Below are positions 1 through 10,429 of a stretch of 64,000 nucleotides of DNA, piece after piece. The translations under genes and the position numbers were made by a program. Below the pieces are notes generated by a model. It was not told the origin of the DNA and did no database searches. It saw only the letters and a program-made list of their open reading frames with translations. The first letter of the stretch is position 1, and each line of letters begins with the position of its first letter. The stretch is from Chitinivorax sp. PXF-14 (GTDB taxonomy: Bacteria > Pseudomonadota > Gammaproteobacteria > Burkholderiales > SCOH01), in contig NZ_JBFNXJ010000010.1 of the NCBI RefSeq assembly GCF_040812015.1, forward strand, positions 122,747 through 186,746, in the 5' to 3' direction.

Positions 1-333
1 CGAGTAGCAACGGCCATATCGGGCATGACCATGTTTGGCGGCATGGGCGGCACCGTAGTCCACGCACCCGCCCTTGATCTGATAGTAGGCCTCGACGGCG
101 CGATCCCAGTTCGAGCTGGTCGGGCCCATGGCCACCGTGTAGGTCATGTAACCCTGGCCCTTCAGGTATTCCTGCAGGTCGAGCGTGCCGCCCCAGTGCT
201 TGTAGCCGAACACCTCGTCGCGGCCCCAGCCACCAAAACCGTGCACCAGCACGATGGGATCATCATTTGCCGCCTGCGCCACCGGCACGATCAGCGCGCC
301 CGCCACCAGTAATGCATTCAACCATTTGTTCAT
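1..333 (-). CDS. Secreted triacylglycerol lipase, N-terminal part (cut by window edge)
   Basis: The visible 111 residues begin with a signal peptide (MNKWLNALLVAGALIVPVAQ, cleavage near AQA) and continue with PIVLVHGFGGWGRDEVFGYK, then SSNWDRAVEAY and VDYGAAHAAKHGHARYGR. These blocks match the N-terminal half of the staphylococcal/Geobacillus (family I.5) lipases, alpha/beta hydrolases that cleave triacylglycerols outside the cell; HGF is the oxyanion-hole region. The catalytic Ser, Asp and His would lie beyond base 1. The start at 333 is fixed by an upstream AGGAGG-type ribosome site at 341-348. The family is best known from Gram-positives, so transfer is possible, but this is an inference. 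Confidence 0.85.
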   Translation of the reverse strand, partial: MNKWLNALLVAGALIVPVAQAANDDPIVLVHGFGGWGRDEVFGYKHWGGTLDLQEYLKGQGYMTYTVAMGPTSSNWDRAVEAYYQIKGGCVDYGAAHAAKHGHARYGRCYS

Positions 334-893
334 GTTCACTCCTCCTGACCTTGATGTGTTCTCTTCGATAATGTTGTTATGACGCTCTCGACTTGCGCGA
401 AAGTGAACACAGCTTAATCAGGTTAGAGTATTAACTCAAGACAAAACGAACAAATATTGACTTTGTTTTCGCTTATTAATCATCGCGTTACGGTGTTTGC
501 ATGCGAAATATTACATAAATGTGTCGGCGACCTCTCCCCGTTCGCACTCGGCGCGCTCGGGAAAACCCATTGAATATCAAGCTCATGTTTAGTGCCATTG
601 CTCTAATTTTTTAATGGGAGGCCACCTTCCAGACGTGCCGTCAAACGCATGCCAATCCGTCGCCGTCAGCGCGACAGCCTGCATACGGCAGCCGGATCGT
701 TTTCGCACATCGGGGCCGGCACGGCTTGGCAACCGCCGTGCCTCGACGCACTGGCGTCATATGCATATGCAAAAGCATTCTTTGTTGATGGCGCATGATC
801 GGTTACAGTGGCGGACTGGAAATTTGCGAGGTGTGGCGCTGTCGCACTAAGCACTTGTTAATTTGGACTTAATTGGCGGAACGCTTGCCCCGT
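334..893. other. Intergenic region between lipase and cysD
   Basis: This gap of about 560 bp separates two divergent genes. Bases 360-520 are visibly AT-rich compared with the surrounding DNA and should hold the lipase promoter on the minus strand. From about 610 the base composition returns to normal. Short reading frames here (for example 614-850) have no recognisable product and no good ribosome site. I could not pick out a convincing -35/-10 pair for cysD or a clear regulator site. Confidence 0.5.
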
Positions 894-1823
894 ATGACCC
901 TGATCAGTGACACGAGGCTGACTCACCTCAAGCAATTGGAAGCAGAGTCGATTCATATCATTCGCGAAGTCGCGGCCGAATTCGAAAACCCAGTGATGCT
1001 GTATTCGATCGGCAAGGACTCGGCAGTCATGCTGCACCTCGCGCTCAAGGCCTTCTATCCGGGCAAGCCGCCGTTCCCGCTGATGCACGTGGACACCACC
1101 TGGAAGTTCCAGGAGATGATCAAGTTCCGTGACGAAATGGCGAAGAAGCACGACTGGAAGCTGATCGTGCATGTGAACGAAGAAGGCGTGAAGGCCGGCA
1201 TCAACCCCTTCACCGCCGGCTCCGCCAAGCACACCGACGTGATGAAGACCGAGGGCCTGAAGCAGGCGCTCAACAAGTACAAGTTCGACGCGGCCTTCGG
1301 TGGCGCGCGCCGCGACGAGGAAAAGTCACGCGCCAAGGAGCGCGTCTACTCCTTCCGCGACAAGAACCACCGCTGGGACCCGAAAAACCAGCGCCCCGAG
1401 CTGTGGAACATCTACAACTCCAAGATCGACAAGGGCGAGAGCATCCGCGTCTTCCCGCTGTCGAACTGGACCGAGCTCGACATCTGGCAATACATCTACC
1501 TCGAGAACATCGACATCGTGCCACTGTATTTCTCGGCCGAGCGCCCGGTGATCGAGCGCGATGGCACGCTGATCATGATCGACGACGATCGCATCCTGCA
1601 GTACCTGAGCGCGGAAGAAAAAGCCCGCATCCAGAACAAATCGGTGCGCTTCCGCACGCTGGGCTGTTACCCGCTCACCGGCGCCGTCGAATCGACCGCC
1701 GCGACGCTGCCCGAGATCATCCAGGAAATGCTGCTGACCAAGACCTCCGAACGCCAGGGCCGCGTGATCGACCACGACTCGGCCGGCTCGATGGAGAAAA
1801 AGAAGATGGAAGGCTATTTCTAG
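894..1823 (+). CDS. cysD: Sulfate adenylyltransferase subunit 2 (CysD)
   Basis: CysD is the ATP-pyrophosphatase subunit of ATP sulfurylase. With CysN it makes adenosine 5'-phosphosulfate from ATP and sulfate in the cytoplasm, the first step of assimilatory sulfate reduction. The PP-loop ([13 protein letters not shown]) lies about 40 residues in, followed by the conserved [16 protein letters not shown] and [10 protein letters not shown] blocks. From the ATG at 894 the protein has 309 residues, close to the usual ~302; a TTG at 873 would add seven residues without support. cysN follows after a 143-bp gap holding a repeat. Confidence 0.96.
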   Translation: MTLISDTRLTHLKQLEAESIHIIREVAAEFENPVMLYSIGKDSAVMLHLALKAFYPGKPPFPLMHVDTTWKFQEMIKFRDEMAKKHDWKLIVHVNEEGVKAGINPFTAGSAKHTDVMKTEGLKQALNKYKFDAAFGGARRDEEKSRAKERVYSFRDKNHRWDPKNQRPELWNIYNSKIDKGESIRVFPLSNWTELDIWQYIYLENIDIVPLYFSAERPVIERDGTLIMIDDDRILQYLSAEEKARIQNKSVRFRTLGCYPLTGAVESTAATLPEIIQEMLLTKTSERQGRVIDHDSAGSMEKKKMEGYF

Positions 1824-1860
1824 CCCAGCGCGGATCGGGCTCTAGCCCGACCCACGGTAG

Positions 1861-1943
1861 CCCGGATGGCGCGTAGCGGAGTCCGGGTTCGCAAGCAAAC
1901 AAGTGAGCAATGCCCGGAAGCAAGCCTAGCGCCCCCATCCGGG
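1861..1943. repeat. REP-like doublet of CCCGGA...TCCGGG hairpins
   Basis: Two imperfect hairpins sit in tandem between cysD and cysN. The first spans 1861-1887 (CCCGGAT... to TCCGGG) and carries the core GGCGCGTAGCGGAGTCCGGG; the second spans 1913-1943. The 'GTAGCCCGGATG..GCG.AGCGGA.TCCGGG' pattern resembles interspersed REP-type elements common in Proteobacteria. Another short inverted repeat (TCGGGCT/AGCCCGA) lies just upstream near 1835-1850. Only one copy was noticed in this window, so its repeat status rests on resemblance. Confidence 0.55.
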
Positions 1944-1966
1944 CACCCCAGCCGGACCAAAGACAC

Positions 1967-3400
1967 ATGGCACACCAATCCGACCTGATCGCCAACGACA
2001 TCCTGGCGTACCTGAAGCAGCACGAGAACAAGGATCTGCTGCGCTTCATCACCTGCGGCAACGTGGACGACGGCAAGTCGACACTGATCGGCCGCATGCT
2101 GCACGACTCGAAGCTGATCTTCGAAGACCAGCTCGCCGCGATCCAGCGCGACTCGCAGAAGTACAACACCACCGACGAAGAAATCGACCTGGCCTTGCTG
2201 GTGGACGGCCTGCAGGCCGAGCGCGAGCAGGGCATCACGATCGACGTGGCCTACCGCTACTTCTCGACCGACCGCCGCAAGTTCATCATCGCCGACTGCC
2301 CGGGCCACGAGCAGTACACGCGCAATATGGCGACCGGCGCCTCGACCAGCAACCTCGCCATCATCCTGATCGACGCGCGCCGTGGCGTGCAGACGCAGAC
2401 GCGCCGCCACAGCTACATCGTCAGCCTGCTCGGCATCAAGCACGTGATCGTCGCGATCAACAAGATGGATCTGGTCGACTTCAGCGAAGACATCTACAAC
2501 GCCATCCGCGCCGAGTACCTGCAGTTCGCCGAGCAGCTCGCCATCCCCGACATCCATTTCGTGCCGATCTCGGCGCTGCGCGGCGATAACGTCGTCAATG
2601 CGTCGACGCAGGCGCCGTGGTATCAGGGCCCGACGCTGATGTCGCTGCTCGAAACGGTCGAAGTCGACCAGGACGTGCACCTGAACGCCTTCCGCCTGCC
2701 GGTGCAGTACGTCAACCGCCCGAACCTCGATTTCCGCGGCTTCTGCGGCACCGTCGCCGCCGGTGAAATCCACCCGGGCGATACCGTGGTGGCGCTGCCC
2801 TCGGGCAAGTCGAGCAAGGTCCGCGCCGTGGTCACCGCCGATGGCGAGCTGCCGCGCGCCTTTGTCGGCCAGGCCGTGACGCTGACGCTCGAAGACGAAA
2901 TCGACGTGTCGCGCGGCGACATGATCGTCAAGGCCAACGAGACGCAGCCCAATGTGTCGAATGCCTTCGACGCTCATATCGTGTGGATGAACGAAACCCC
3001 GCTGCAGGTCGGCAAGGAATACGCCTTCAAGCTCGCCGGCAAGCAGGTATTCGGGCGTATCGAGCGCATCCTGCATCGCGTCGACGTCAACTCGCTGGCC
3101 GAGTCCGATGCCGAACAGCTCGCGCTCAACGAGATCGGCCTGTGCCGCATCAACGTCAACGCGCCGGTGGTGTTCGACTCCTACCGCGAGAGCCGTGGCA
3201 CCGGCAGCCTCATCGTGATCGACCGCCTTTCCAATGCCACGGCGGGTGCCGGCATGATCAGCGCCGCCGCGACAGCCACCGCCGCATCGGCCGACCTCGA
3301 TGAGCTCGCCCGCCTGCGCGCGTTCGAAGTCGAGCTCAATGCCCTGGTACGCAGGTACTTCCCGCACTGGGAGGCAAAGGATATCGCCAAACGGCTGTAA
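1967..3400 (+). CDS. cysN: Sulfate adenylyltransferase subunit 1 (CysN), GTPase
   Basis: CysN is the regulatory GTPase subunit of ATP sulfurylase; GTP hydrolysis drives adenosine phosphosulfate synthesis by CysD. G-motifs are present in order: GNVDDGKST (P-loop), DCPGHEQY, and NKMD, followed by two EF-Tu-like beta-barrel domains. The ATG at 1967 gives 477 residues, the normal size (E. coli 475). An in-frame ATG at 1910 would only add residues encoded by the upstream repeat. No APS-kinase (CysC) domain is fused. A terminator follows at 3419. Confidence 0.96.
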   Translation: MAHQSDLIANDILAYLKQHENKDLLRFITCGNVDDGKSTLIGRMLHDSKLIFEDQLAAIQRDSQKYNTTDEEIDLALLVDGLQAEREQGITIDVAYRYFSTDRRKFIIADCPGHEQYTRNMATGASTSNLAIILIDARRGVQTQTRRHSYIVSLLGIKHVIVAINKMDLVDFSEDIYNAIRAEYLQFAEQLAIPDIHFVPISALRGDNVVNASTQAPWYQGPTLMSLLETVEVDQDVHLNAFRLPVQYVNRPNLDFRGFCGTVAAGEIHPGDTVVALPSGKSSKVRAVVTADGELPRAFVGQAVTLTLEDEIDVSRGDMIVKANETQPNVSNAFDAHIVWMNETPLQVGKEYAFKLAGKQVFGRIERILHRVDVNSLAESDAEQLALNEIGLCRINVNAPVVFDSYRESRGTGSLIVIDRLSNATAGAGMISAAATATAASADLDELARLRAFEVELNALVRRYFPHWEAKDIAKRL

Positions 3401-3418
3401 GCCTGTCCCGCCGCACCG

Positions 3419-3456
3419 ACGCCCGCCCGGACAACCGCGCGGGCGTTGGCTTTTGG
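3419..3456 (+). terminator. Rho-independent terminator after cysN
   Basis: ACGCCCGC (3419-3426) pairs perfectly with GCGGGCGT (3439-3446), and is followed by a short T-rich tail (TTGGCTTTT). Confidence 0.75.
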
Positions 3457-3543
3457 GCGTTCAGAAACAATTCAGTTTGATTACGGATAATAGGCCCCAT
3501 ACCAACACAACCCTGTCCCGATTTCGACAGGAAGGAGAACAGC

Positions 3544-4101
3544 ATGAACAAGTCAGCCATGATTGGCGCCCTGGTGGGCGCAGGCGTGGTCCTCGCGGGC
3601 GGCTCGGTCGCCGGCTACGCGGTGATGAAGCAGGCCGAACCCAAGTTTGCCGATGTCCTGGCCGTTTCCCCGGTCAAGGAAACCGTCAAGACACCGACCG
3701 AACAGTGCCGCAACGTCAACGTGACGCACAGGAAGCCGGTCAAGGATGAGAACCGCATCGCCGGCACCGTGCTCGGCGGCGTGCTCGGTGGCGTGCTCGG
3801 CCACCAGGTCGGCAACGGCCGCGGCAATGATGTCGCTACCGTCGTCGGTGCGGCGGCAGGCGGCTACGCCGGCAACCAGGTGCAAAAGAACATGCAGCAC
3901 AACGACACCTACTCGACCAGCGAGAAGCGCTGCAAGACCGTCGATGAAAGCAGCGAGAAGGTCGTCGGCTACAACGTGAAGTACAAGCTCGACGGGCAGA
4001 TCGACACCATCCACATGGATCACGACCCGGGCAGCCGCATTCCGGTCAAGGATGGCCAGCTGGTACTCAGCAAGAACGAGGCCGAGGTCGTCCAGAAGTA
4101 A
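3544..4101 (+). CDS. Glycine-zipper 2TM-domain envelope protein
   Basis: This 185-residue protein starts at ATG 3544 behind a good ribosome site (AGGAAGGAGA). A hydrophobic N-terminus (residues ~7-27, rich in Gly/Ala) serves as an uncleaved anchor or signal. A central glycine zipper (GTVLGGVLGGVLGHQVGNG, then VGAAAGGYAGNQVQ) matches the glycine-zipper 2TM family that includes YcfJ. The C-terminal part (CKTVDESSEKVVGYNVKYKL) also fits YcfJ-type proteins, which are associated with the envelope. Precise function is unknown. It is monocistronic, bounded by terminators at 3419 and 4141. Confidence 0.8.
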   Translation: MNKSAMIGALVGAGVVLAGGSVAGYAVMKQAEPKFADVLAVSPVKETVKTPTEQCRNVNVTHRKPVKDENRIAGTVLGGVLGGVLGHQVGNGRGNDVATVVGAAAGGYAGNQVQKNMQHNDTYSTSEKRCKTVDESSEKVVGYNVKYKLDGQIDTIHMDHDPGSRIPVKDGQLVLSKNEAEVVQK

Positions 4102-4140
4102 GATCGAGGCCCCCGCCCACCGCGGTGATGGCCTGCACGC

Positions 4141-4191
4141 CAATACCGGCGCGCCTTCCCGAGGCGGCGGGAGCCGCGCCGGTATTGCTTT
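4141..4191 (+). terminator. Strong terminator between convergent genes
   Basis: A perfect 13-bp stem, CAATACCGGCGCG (4141-4153) with CGCGCCGGTATTG (4175-4187), is followed by CTTTT. It ends the glycine-zipper gene and lies immediately beyond the stop of the convergent flavoprotein gene. Confidence 0.85.
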
Positions 4192-5436
4192 TCAGCGCCG
4201 CACGAGCCAGGTCAGCGCGCCCTCGCCAGCCGCCCGGCCGGTTGCGAAACAGGCTGTCAGCAAGTAGCCACCTGTCGGCGCCTCCCAGTCCAGCATTTCA
4301 CCGGCGCAGAATGTGCCCGGCAGCGCGTTGAGCATCAGCCCGGCATCGAGCGCCTCGAAGCGCACACCGCCGGCGCTGCTGATGGCCTCGTCGAGCGGCC
4401 GGGTGGCGCGCAGCGTGACGGGCAGCGCCTTGATCGCGGCCGCCAGGCGCTCGGGGTGGGCAAAATCCTCTTTCGACACACATTCGCGCAGCAGCCCGAC
4501 CTTCACACCAGTCAGCCCGAGCCGGCTCTGCAAGTGGCTCGCCAGCGAGCGCGAGCCTCGCGGATGAGCGACTTCGGCCAGCACGCGCGCGGCATCCCAG
4601 GCCGGCAGCAGGTCGAGCTCGATCGTGGCCGAGCCTTCGGCCGCGATGCGGTCGCGCAGTGCCGCGGAAAAGGCGTAGACCAGGCTGCCCTCGATACCGG
4701 TTGCGGTCACCACGAATTCACCCTGGCGGTAGCGACGCTCACCGGCCAGGTCGGGTAAGGCAAGCGCAACATTCTTGAGCGGCGCGCCGGCGAACTTGTC
4801 GCAAAAGAAGGGGCTCCAGCCCACATCGAAGCCGCAGTTGGCGGGCATGAGCGGTGCGATGTCGACGCCGCGCGCCGCGAGCAGCGGCACCCAGCCACCG
4901 TCGGAGCCCAACTGCCGCCAGCTGCCGCCGCCGAGCGCGAGCACCGTCACATCGGCATGGACAGTCGATTCGCCTTTGCCGGCGGCGAAACGCAGCGCAC
5001 CGTCGTCGGCCCAGCCCAGCCAGCGGTGCCGCACATGGATACTCACGCCAGCCGTCCGCAGCCGGTGCAGCCAGGCGCGCAGCAGCGGCGCCGCCTTCAT
5101 CTCGGTCGGGAACACGCGGCCCGATGAGCCGACGAAGGTCTCGATGCCGAGCGCGTGGATCCACGCGCGCAGCCGTTCGGCAGAAAAGCGCTCGAGCAAG
5201 GGTGCCAGTTGCGGCGCACGCTCGCCATAGCGGCCGATGAACGGCGCCTGCGGCTCGGCATGCGTGATGTTCATGCCGCCGACACCAGCCATCAGGAACT
5301 TGCGCCCGACAGACGGCATGGCGTCGTACACCTCGACCGCTACCCCGCCCTGGCTCAGCACCTCGGCCGCCATCAGGCCGGCCGGCCCGGCGCCGATGAC
5401 GACGGCGTGCGGACGGGGAGTGGAGTCGCCGCTCAT
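4192..5436 (-). CDS. HI0933-family FAD-dependent oxidoreductase
   Basis: This 414-residue flavoprotein has an N-terminal dinucleotide-binding motif (VIGAGPAGLMAAEVLSQGG), the family block GRKFLMAGVGGMNITHAE, and a C-terminal GTFCAGEMLDWEAPTGGYLL that closes the FAD site. These identify the HI0933/BaiN group of NAD(P)/FAD-dependent oxidoreductases, most like the subgroup annotated as TIGR03862 flavoprotein. The physiological substrate is not known. The ATG at 5436 is chosen because upstream in-frame residues overlap the end of metH; it begins 10 bp after the metH stop, so the two genes are probably co-transcribed. Confidence 0.85.
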   Translation of the reverse strand: MSGDSTPRPHAVVIGAGPAGLMAAEVLSQGGVAVEVYDAMPSVGRKFLMAGVGGMNITHAEPQAPFIGRYGERAPQLAPLLERFSAERLRAWIHALGIETFVGSSGRVFPTEMKAAPLLRAWLHRLRTAGVSIHVRHRWLGWADDGALRFAAGKGESTVHADVTVLALGGGSWRQLGSDGGWVPLLAARGVDIAPLMPANCGFDVGWSPFFCDKFAGAPLKNVALALPDLAGERRYRQGEFVVTATGIEGSLVYAFSAALRDRIAAEGSATIELDLLPAWDAARVLAEVAHPRGSRSLASHLQSRLGLTGVKVGLLRECVSKEDFAHPERLAAAIKALPVTLRATRPLDEAISSAGGVRFEALDAGLMLNALPGTFCAGEMLDWEAPTGGYLLTACFATGRAAGEGALTWLVRR

Positions 5437-5446
5437 CGTGCGCAAA

Positions 5447-8400
5447 TCAGGCGTTGTAGCCAAGGTTGGGCGCCAGATCGCGCTCGGCCTGCGCCAAGCT
5501 GACCTCGCGCCGCTCGGCATACGCCTCGACCTGATCCTTGTCGACCTTGCCGACCGCAAAGTACTGGCTCTGCGGGTGGCTGAAATAGAAGCCGCTGACG
5601 GCCGCCGTCGGCAGCATCGCGTAACCTTCGGTCAGCGTCATGCCGATGCTGTTGGCGTCGAGCAGGCGGAATAGATCGCTCTTCGCCGTATGGTCCGGGC
5701 AGGCCGGGTAGCCCGGCGCCGGGCGGATGCCGACGTATTTCTCGTCGATCAGCTCGTCATTGCTCAATGTTTCATCGCCGACATAGCCCCACAGCTCGGT
5801 GCGCACCTTGGCGTGCATCAGCTCGGCGAACGCCTCGGCGAAACGGTCAGCCAGCGCCTTGCACATGATCGCGCTGTAATCGTCGTTGGCGGCCTCGAAG
5901 CGCGCCACGTGCGGCTCGATGCCCAAGCCCGCGGTGACGGCGAAGGCGCCGAGGTAATCCTGCTTGACCGACGATTTCGGTGCGACAAAGTCGGCCAGAC
6001 ACCAGTTCGGCTTACCCTCGGCCTTGGCGTTCTGCTGGCGCAACGTGTGCCAGGTCATCAGCCTGGCACCGGTCGCCGGGTCGTAGACTTCGATGTCTTC
6101 ACCATGCACCGAATTGGCCGGGAACAGCCCAACCACGCCGTTCGCCGTGAGCCACTTCTCGTCGATGATCTGCTTCAGCATCTTCTGCGCGTCGGCGAAC
6201 AGGTTGCGCGCCGTCTCGCCGACGATCTCGTCCTGCAGGATGCGCGGGTATTTGCCGAACAGCTCCCAGGCATTGAAGAACGGGCTCCAGTCGATGTAGT
6301 CGGCAATTTCGGCCAGCGGATAGTTTTCGAACTTGATCGTGCCGAGCTGCTTCGGCTTCGGCGGCGTGTAGTTCGCCCAATCAACCTTGAACGCATTGTC
6401 GCGCGCCTTGTTCAGCGGCAGCAGCGGCGCCTTCTCGCGGTTGGCGTGGATGGTGCGGATGTTTTCGTACTCGGCCGCAACCTTCTTCACGAACTCGGGC
6501 TTCAACTCGTCCGACAACAGGTTGGCGCACACGCCAACGGCACGCGACGCATCCGGCACATAGACCGCCGGGCCTTGATAGTTCGGCGCAATCTTCACTG
6601 CCGTGTGCACCTTCGAGGTCGTCGCGCCGCCGATCAGCAGCGGGATGTCGAAACCCTGCCGCTCCATCTCCTTCGCCATATGCGCCATTTCTTCGAGCGA
6701 CGGCGTGATCAGGCCGGAGAGGCCGATGATGTCGGCGTTATGCTCGCGCGCCGCATCGAGAATCTTCTGTGCCGGCACCATGACGCCGAGGTCGAACACC
6801 TGGTAGTTGTTGCAACGCAGGACCACTCCGACGATATTCTTGCCGATGTCGTGCACATCGCCCTTCACTGTTGCCATCACGATGCGGCCCTTGGCCGGCG
6901 CATCCTTTAGCCCGAGGCGGATCTTCTCTTCCTCGATGAACGGCTCCAGATGCGCCACGGCCGCCTTCATCACGCGCGCCGACTTCACCACCTGCGGCAG
7001 GAACATCTTGCCCGAGCCGAACAGGTCGCCGACATGGTTCATGCCGTTCATCAGCGGGCCTTCGATCACATTGATCGGCCGCGGCACGGACAGGCGCGCC
7101 TCTTCGGTATCCTCGACGATATAGGTCGTGATGCCTTTCACCAAGGCATGCGTGATGCGCTCCTGCAGCGTGCCCGATCGCCAAGTCAGATCCTCACCTT
7201 GAGCTTGCGTCGCATCGCCCTTGAACTTCTCGGCCAATGCGATCAAGTGTTCGGTCGCATCGCTACCATCCTTTGGCGTGCGGTTCAGCACCACATCCTC
7301 GATGCGCTCGCGCAGCTCTTCCGGCACTTCCTCGTACACTTCGAGCGCGCCGGCGTTGACGATACCCATCGTCATGCCCTGCTTGATCGCGTGGTACAGG
7401 AACACCGCGTGGATCGCCTCGCGCACCTTGTTGTTGCCACGGAACGAGAAGCTCACGTTCGACACACCGCCCGAAATCTTCGCGTGCGGCAGGTTCTGCT
7501 TGATCCAGCCCGTCGCGCGGATGAAGTCGAGGCCGTACAGCGCGTGCTCCTCGATGCCGGTGGCGATCGCGAACACGTTCGGGTCGAAGATGATGTCTTC
7601 CGGTGGGAAGCCGACTTCGTTGACGAGGATGTCGTAAGAGCGCTTGCAGATCTCGGTCTTGCGCTCGTAGGTGTCGGCCTGGCCCGTCTCGTCGAAGGCC
7701 ATCACGATCACCGCCGCGCCGTAGCGGCGCACCAGCCTGGCTTGATGCACGAAGGCGTCCTTGCCTTCCTTGAGCGAGATCGAGTTGACGATGCCCTTGC
7801 CCTGCACGCACTTGAGGCCGGCTTCGATCACGCTCCACTTCGAGCTGTCGATCATGATCGGCACGCGCGAAATATCCGGCTCGGCGGCGATCAGGTTCAG
7901 GAACGTCACCATGGCCTTGTGGGCGTCGAGCATGCCCTCATCCATATTGATGTCGATCACCTGTGCGCCGTTCTCGACCTGCTGCCGCGCCACTTCGAGC
8001 GCAGCCGGGTAGTCACCAGCCAGGATCAGCTTGGCAAACGCACGCGAGCCCGTCACGTTGGTACGCTCGCCGACGTTCACGAACAGGTCGCCATCGCCGA
8101 TATTGAACGGCTCCAGGCCGGACAGGCGCGCCTTGTGCTCGATTGCCGGCAGCTGGCGCGGCGAGATCATCGCCAGCGTGTCGGCCATCGCGCGGATGTG
8201 GTCCGGCGTGGTGCCGCAGCAGCCGCCGACGATGTTGACGAAGCCGGACTCGGCCCATTCCTTCACCTGCACCGCCATATCCTGTGGCGTCAGGTCATAG
8301 CCGCCGAAGGCGTTCGGCAGGCCCGCGTTGGCGTGAACCGACACAAAAGCGCTGGAAACGCGCGCGATTTCCTCAACGTAAGGGCGCAGCAGATCCGGCC

Positions 8401-9151
8401 CCAGCGCGCAGTTCAGGCCCATCGACAGCGGCTCGGCGTGCGACAGCGAGTTGTAGAAGGCTTCGGTCGTCTGGCCCGTCAGCGTGCGGCCCGATTGGTC
8501 GGTAATTGTGCCCGAGATCATGATCGGCAGCTCGATACCGTGATCGTCGAAATACTGCTTGATCGCGAACACGGCCGCCTTGGCGTTCAAGGTGTCGAAA
8601 ATTGTCTCGACCAGCAGCAGGTCGGCGCCGCCATCGACCAGGCCGCGAATCGCTTCGGTGTAGGCCGTCACCAGCTCATCGAAGCTGATGTTGCGGAAGC
8701 CGGGGTCGTTGACATCGGGGCTGATCGAGCAGGTGCGGTTGGTCGGCCCAAGCACGCCGGCGCAGAAGCGCGGCTTCGATGGATTCTTTGCTGTTTCCGC
8801 CTCGCACAGCTGCTTCACCAGCTTCGCCGATTCGAAATTCAGCTCGTAGACCAGTTCCTCCATGTCGTAATCGGCCATTGCGACCGATGTACCGTTGAAG
8901 GAGTTGGTTTCGATGATGTCCGCGCCCGCATCGAGATAGGCCTGGTGGATCTCGGCGATGATCTTGGGCTGCGTCAGCACCAGCAGATCGTTGTTGCCCT
9001 TGAGGTCGGAGGGCCAGTCCTTGAAGCGCTCGCCGCGGTAGGCCGCCTCGTCCAGCCTGTAGCGCTGGATCATCGTGCCCATGCCACCATCGAGGATCAG
9101 GATGCGGTCGGCAAGCAGGTGTTTCAGTTCAACAGTGCGGTTCACGGGCAT
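5447..9151 (-). CDS. metH: Cobalamin-dependent methionine synthase (MetH)
   Basis: MetH transfers a methyl group from 5-methyltetrahydrofolate to homocysteine via methylcobalamin in the cytoplasm. At 1234 residues it is full length. Domains in order: homocysteine-binding barrel ending in the zinc ligands GGCCGT, pterin-binding barrel ([18 protein letters not shown]), cobalamin cap and Rossmann domain with the cobalt-ligand motif [12 protein letters not shown], and the C-terminal AdoMet reactivation domain ([12 protein letters not shown]). I chose the ATG at 9151; an upstream ATG at 9211 would place a TAAAAT -10-like element inside the gene. No cobalamin riboswitch was recognised upstream. Confidence 0.96.
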   Translation of the reverse strand: MPVNRTVELKHLLADRILILDGGMGTMIQRYRLDEAAYRGERFKDWPSDLKGNNDLLVLTQPKIIAEIHQAYLDAGADIIETNSFNGTSVAMADYDMEELVYELNFESAKLVKQLCEAETAKNPSKPRFCAGVLGPTNRTCSISPDVNDPGFRNISFDELVTAYTEAIRGLVDGGADLLLVETIFDTLNAKAAVFAIKQYFDDHGIELPIMISGTITDQSGRTLTGQTTEAFYNSLSHAEPLSMGLNCALGPDLLRPYVEEIARVSSAFVSVHANAGLPNAFGGYDLTPQDMAVQVKEWAESGFVNIVGGCCGTTPDHIRAMADTLAMISPRQLPAIEHKARLSGLEPFNIGDGDLFVNVGERTNVTGSRAFAKLILAGDYPAALEVARQQVENGAQVIDINMDEGMLDAHKAMVTFLNLIAAEPDISRVPIMIDSSKWSVIEAGLKCVQGKGIVNSISLKEGKDAFVHQARLVRRYGAAVIVMAFDETGQADTYERKTEICKRSYDILVNEVGFPPEDIIFDPNVFAIATGIEEHALYGLDFIRATGWIKQNLPHAKISGGVSNVSFSFRGNNKVREAIHAVFLYHAIKQGMTMGIVNAGALEVYEEVPEELRERIEDVVLNRTPKDGSDATEHLIALAEKFKGDATQAQGEDLTWRSGTLQERITHALVKGITTYIVEDTEEARLSVPRPINVIEGPLMNGMNHVGDLFGSGKMFLPQVVKSARVMKAAVAHLEPFIEEEKIRLGLKDAPAKGRIVMATVKGDVHDIGKNIVGVVLRCNNYQVFDLGVMVPAQKILDAAREHNADIIGLSGLITPSLEEMAHMAKEMERQGFDIPLLIGGATTSKVHTAVKIAPNYQGPAVYVPDASRAVGVCANLLSDELKPEFVKKVAAEYENIRTIHANREKAPLLPLNKARDNAFKVDWANYTPPKPKQLGTIKFENYPLAEIADYIDWSPFFNAWELFGKYPRILQDEIVGETARNLFADAQKMLKQIIDEKWLTANGVVGLFPANSVHGEDIEVYDPATGARLMTWHTLRQQNAKAEGKPNWCLADFVAPKSSVKQDYLGAFAVTAGLGIEPHVARFEAANDDYSAIMCKALADRFAEAFAELMHAKVRTELWGYVGDETLSNDELIDEKYVGIRPAPGYPACPDHTAKSDLFRLLDANSIGMTLTEGYAMLPTAAVSGFYFSHPQSQYFAVGKVDKDQVEAYAERREVSLAQAERDLAPNLGYNA

Positions 9152-9191
9152 GGCGGCGGGCTCGAGTGTTGCAAATGGATGAAAGCCGATG

Positions 9192-9197
9192 ATTTTA
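9192..9197 (-). promoter_or_regulatory. Possible -10 element for metH
   Basis: On the minus strand GCTAAAATCATCGG lies 40 bp before the chosen metH start. No good -35 hexamer is seen at 17 bp, so this is a weak assignment. Confidence 0.3.
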
Positions 9198-9366
9198 GCA
9201 TGTGGCGGCACGTCCCTGCCGCGATCGCGGCCCGGCGCCCGCCAACCAGTCGGACAATATCGTTTCGATACCGCTCAACTCCGCGCCGGGCGCCGATAAG
9301 CGGCAATTGACAGGGGGGGGCCCGTGTACCATGCTTTTAGCAAAGAAGGCCTATTGGAGATCGATC

Positions 9367-9780
9367 ATGGAACTGTACGGCCAATGGCCCTGGCTGGCTG
9401 CCACGCTTTGCCTGCTGCTGATTGTCGGGCTGCTCTACCGCAAGCGTCGGGGACAGGGCGATCACTATGGCGCCATGAGCAAACTCGATCTGGTGGCCGA
9501 GGCCGAGATCCTGCTCCACTACCAACGCTATGCCGAGGCCGGCAAGCTGCTCAAGGTCGAAATCGACAAGCACCCAGGCAATCTCGATGCCAAGCTGCTG
9601 ATGCTCAAGGTACTGGCCAAGCAGAACATGCGCATCGAATTCGAATTGCTGGCCCGCGATGTCTATCCGCAGCTGATCGAATCGAACCTGCTCGCCTGGG
9701 AAAAAGTCGCCAAGCGCGGGCGCAAGCTCGACCCGGCCAACCCGCTGTACCAGCCGCACGCCATCGAACAGCACGCATGA
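9367..9780 (+). CDS. FimV C-terminal-like single-pass membrane protein
   Basis: This 137-residue protein has one N-terminal membrane helix (WPWLAATLCLLLIVGLLYRK), a basic stop-transfer segment and a helical, TPR-like cytoplasmic domain (SKLDLVAEAEILLHYQRYAEAGKLL). The 'LDLAxAyxxyg' flavour resembles the C-terminal domain of FimV-type proteins. The ATG at 9367 follows GGAG and places the membrane helix at the very N-terminus. Its stop overlaps the start of the next gene (ATGA). Function is not known; FimV homologues organise polar machinery and cell-surface pili. Confidence 0.65.
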   Translation: MELYGQWPWLAATLCLLLIVGLLYRKRRGQGDHYGAMSKLDLVAEAEILLHYQRYAEAGKLLKVEIDKHPGNLDAKLLMLKVLAKQNMRIEFELLARDVYPQLIESNLLAWEKVAKRGRKLDPANPLYQPHAIEQHA

Positions 9781-10340
9781 TCGTCTACCTGCATGGCTTC
9801 ATGTCCGGGCCCGGCTCGTACAAGGCCATGCAGTTTCGTGACTACATGCGCCAGCAGGCGCGGGAACACGAATACGCCTGCCCCAAGCTGCCGCCCTACC
9901 CGGGCCAGGCCATCCAACAGCTCGAGGGCTGGCTCGCCACGCTGGCGGCGCCTCTCTGCCTGATCGGCAGCTCGCTCGGCGGCTACTACGCGCTCTGGCT
10001 GGCAGAAAAATTCGCCTGCAGGGCCGTGCTGGTCAACCCGGCCATCCGCCCCTACGACGATCTCGCCCGCTACCTGGGCCCGCAGGTCAGCCCCTACACC
10101 GACGAGGCCTTCACGCTGGCACCGTGCCACATCGACGAACTGAAGGCGATCGACGTGCCGCACATCACGCATCCCGAGCGCTACTGGCTGCTCAGCCAGA
10201 CCGGGGATGAGGTGCTCGACTATCGTCTGGGCGTGGAAAAGCTCGCGGGCGCTCGGCAAACCGTCATCGACGACGGCGACCACAGCTTTCAAGGGTTTGA
10301 GGCATTCATTCCCGCGATTGACGCCTTCGCCCACACCTAA
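9777..10340 (+). CDS. YqiA/UPF0227-family alpha/beta-hydrolase esterase
   Basis: The 187-residue protein starts MIVYLHGFMSGPGSYK, has the nucleophile elbow LIGSSLGGYYA and a late GDHSFQGFE containing the likely catalytic His. This is the pattern of YqiA-type esterases, small cytoplasmic hydrolases active on short acyl esters. The start codon overlaps the stop of the FimV-like gene by 4 bp, indicating translational coupling. The physiological substrate is unknown. Confidence 0.85.
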   Translation: MIVYLHGFMSGPGSYKAMQFRDYMRQQAREHEYACPKLPPYPGQAIQQLEGWLATLAAPLCLIGSSLGGYYALWLAEKFACRAVLVNPAIRPYDDLARYLGPQVSPYTDEAFTLAPCHIDELKAIDVPHITHPERYWLLSQTGDEVLDYRLGVEKLAGARQTVIDDGDHSFQGFEAFIPAIDAFAHT

Positions 10341-10429
10341 GCGATTGATCTTGCATGAAACCTGGCCCTTGCACTATTCATAAGAAAACCATCATGTAAG
10401 TGCATGAGCCGCGGATGGAGTGGCGAGGT

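Noticed and set aside
9152..9211. Extended N-terminus of MetH from ATG 9211
   Set aside because: The extra 20 residues have no family counterpart and contain a TAAAAT -10-like element.
6950..9310. 786-codon open frame on the plus strand opposite metH
   Set aside because: It has the Arg/His/Val-rich composition of an antisense shadow of a GC-rich gene and overlaps the well-supported metH entirely. The same applies to long frames opposite cysN (1820-3367), gatA/gatC (19047-21011) and gatB (16066-17652).
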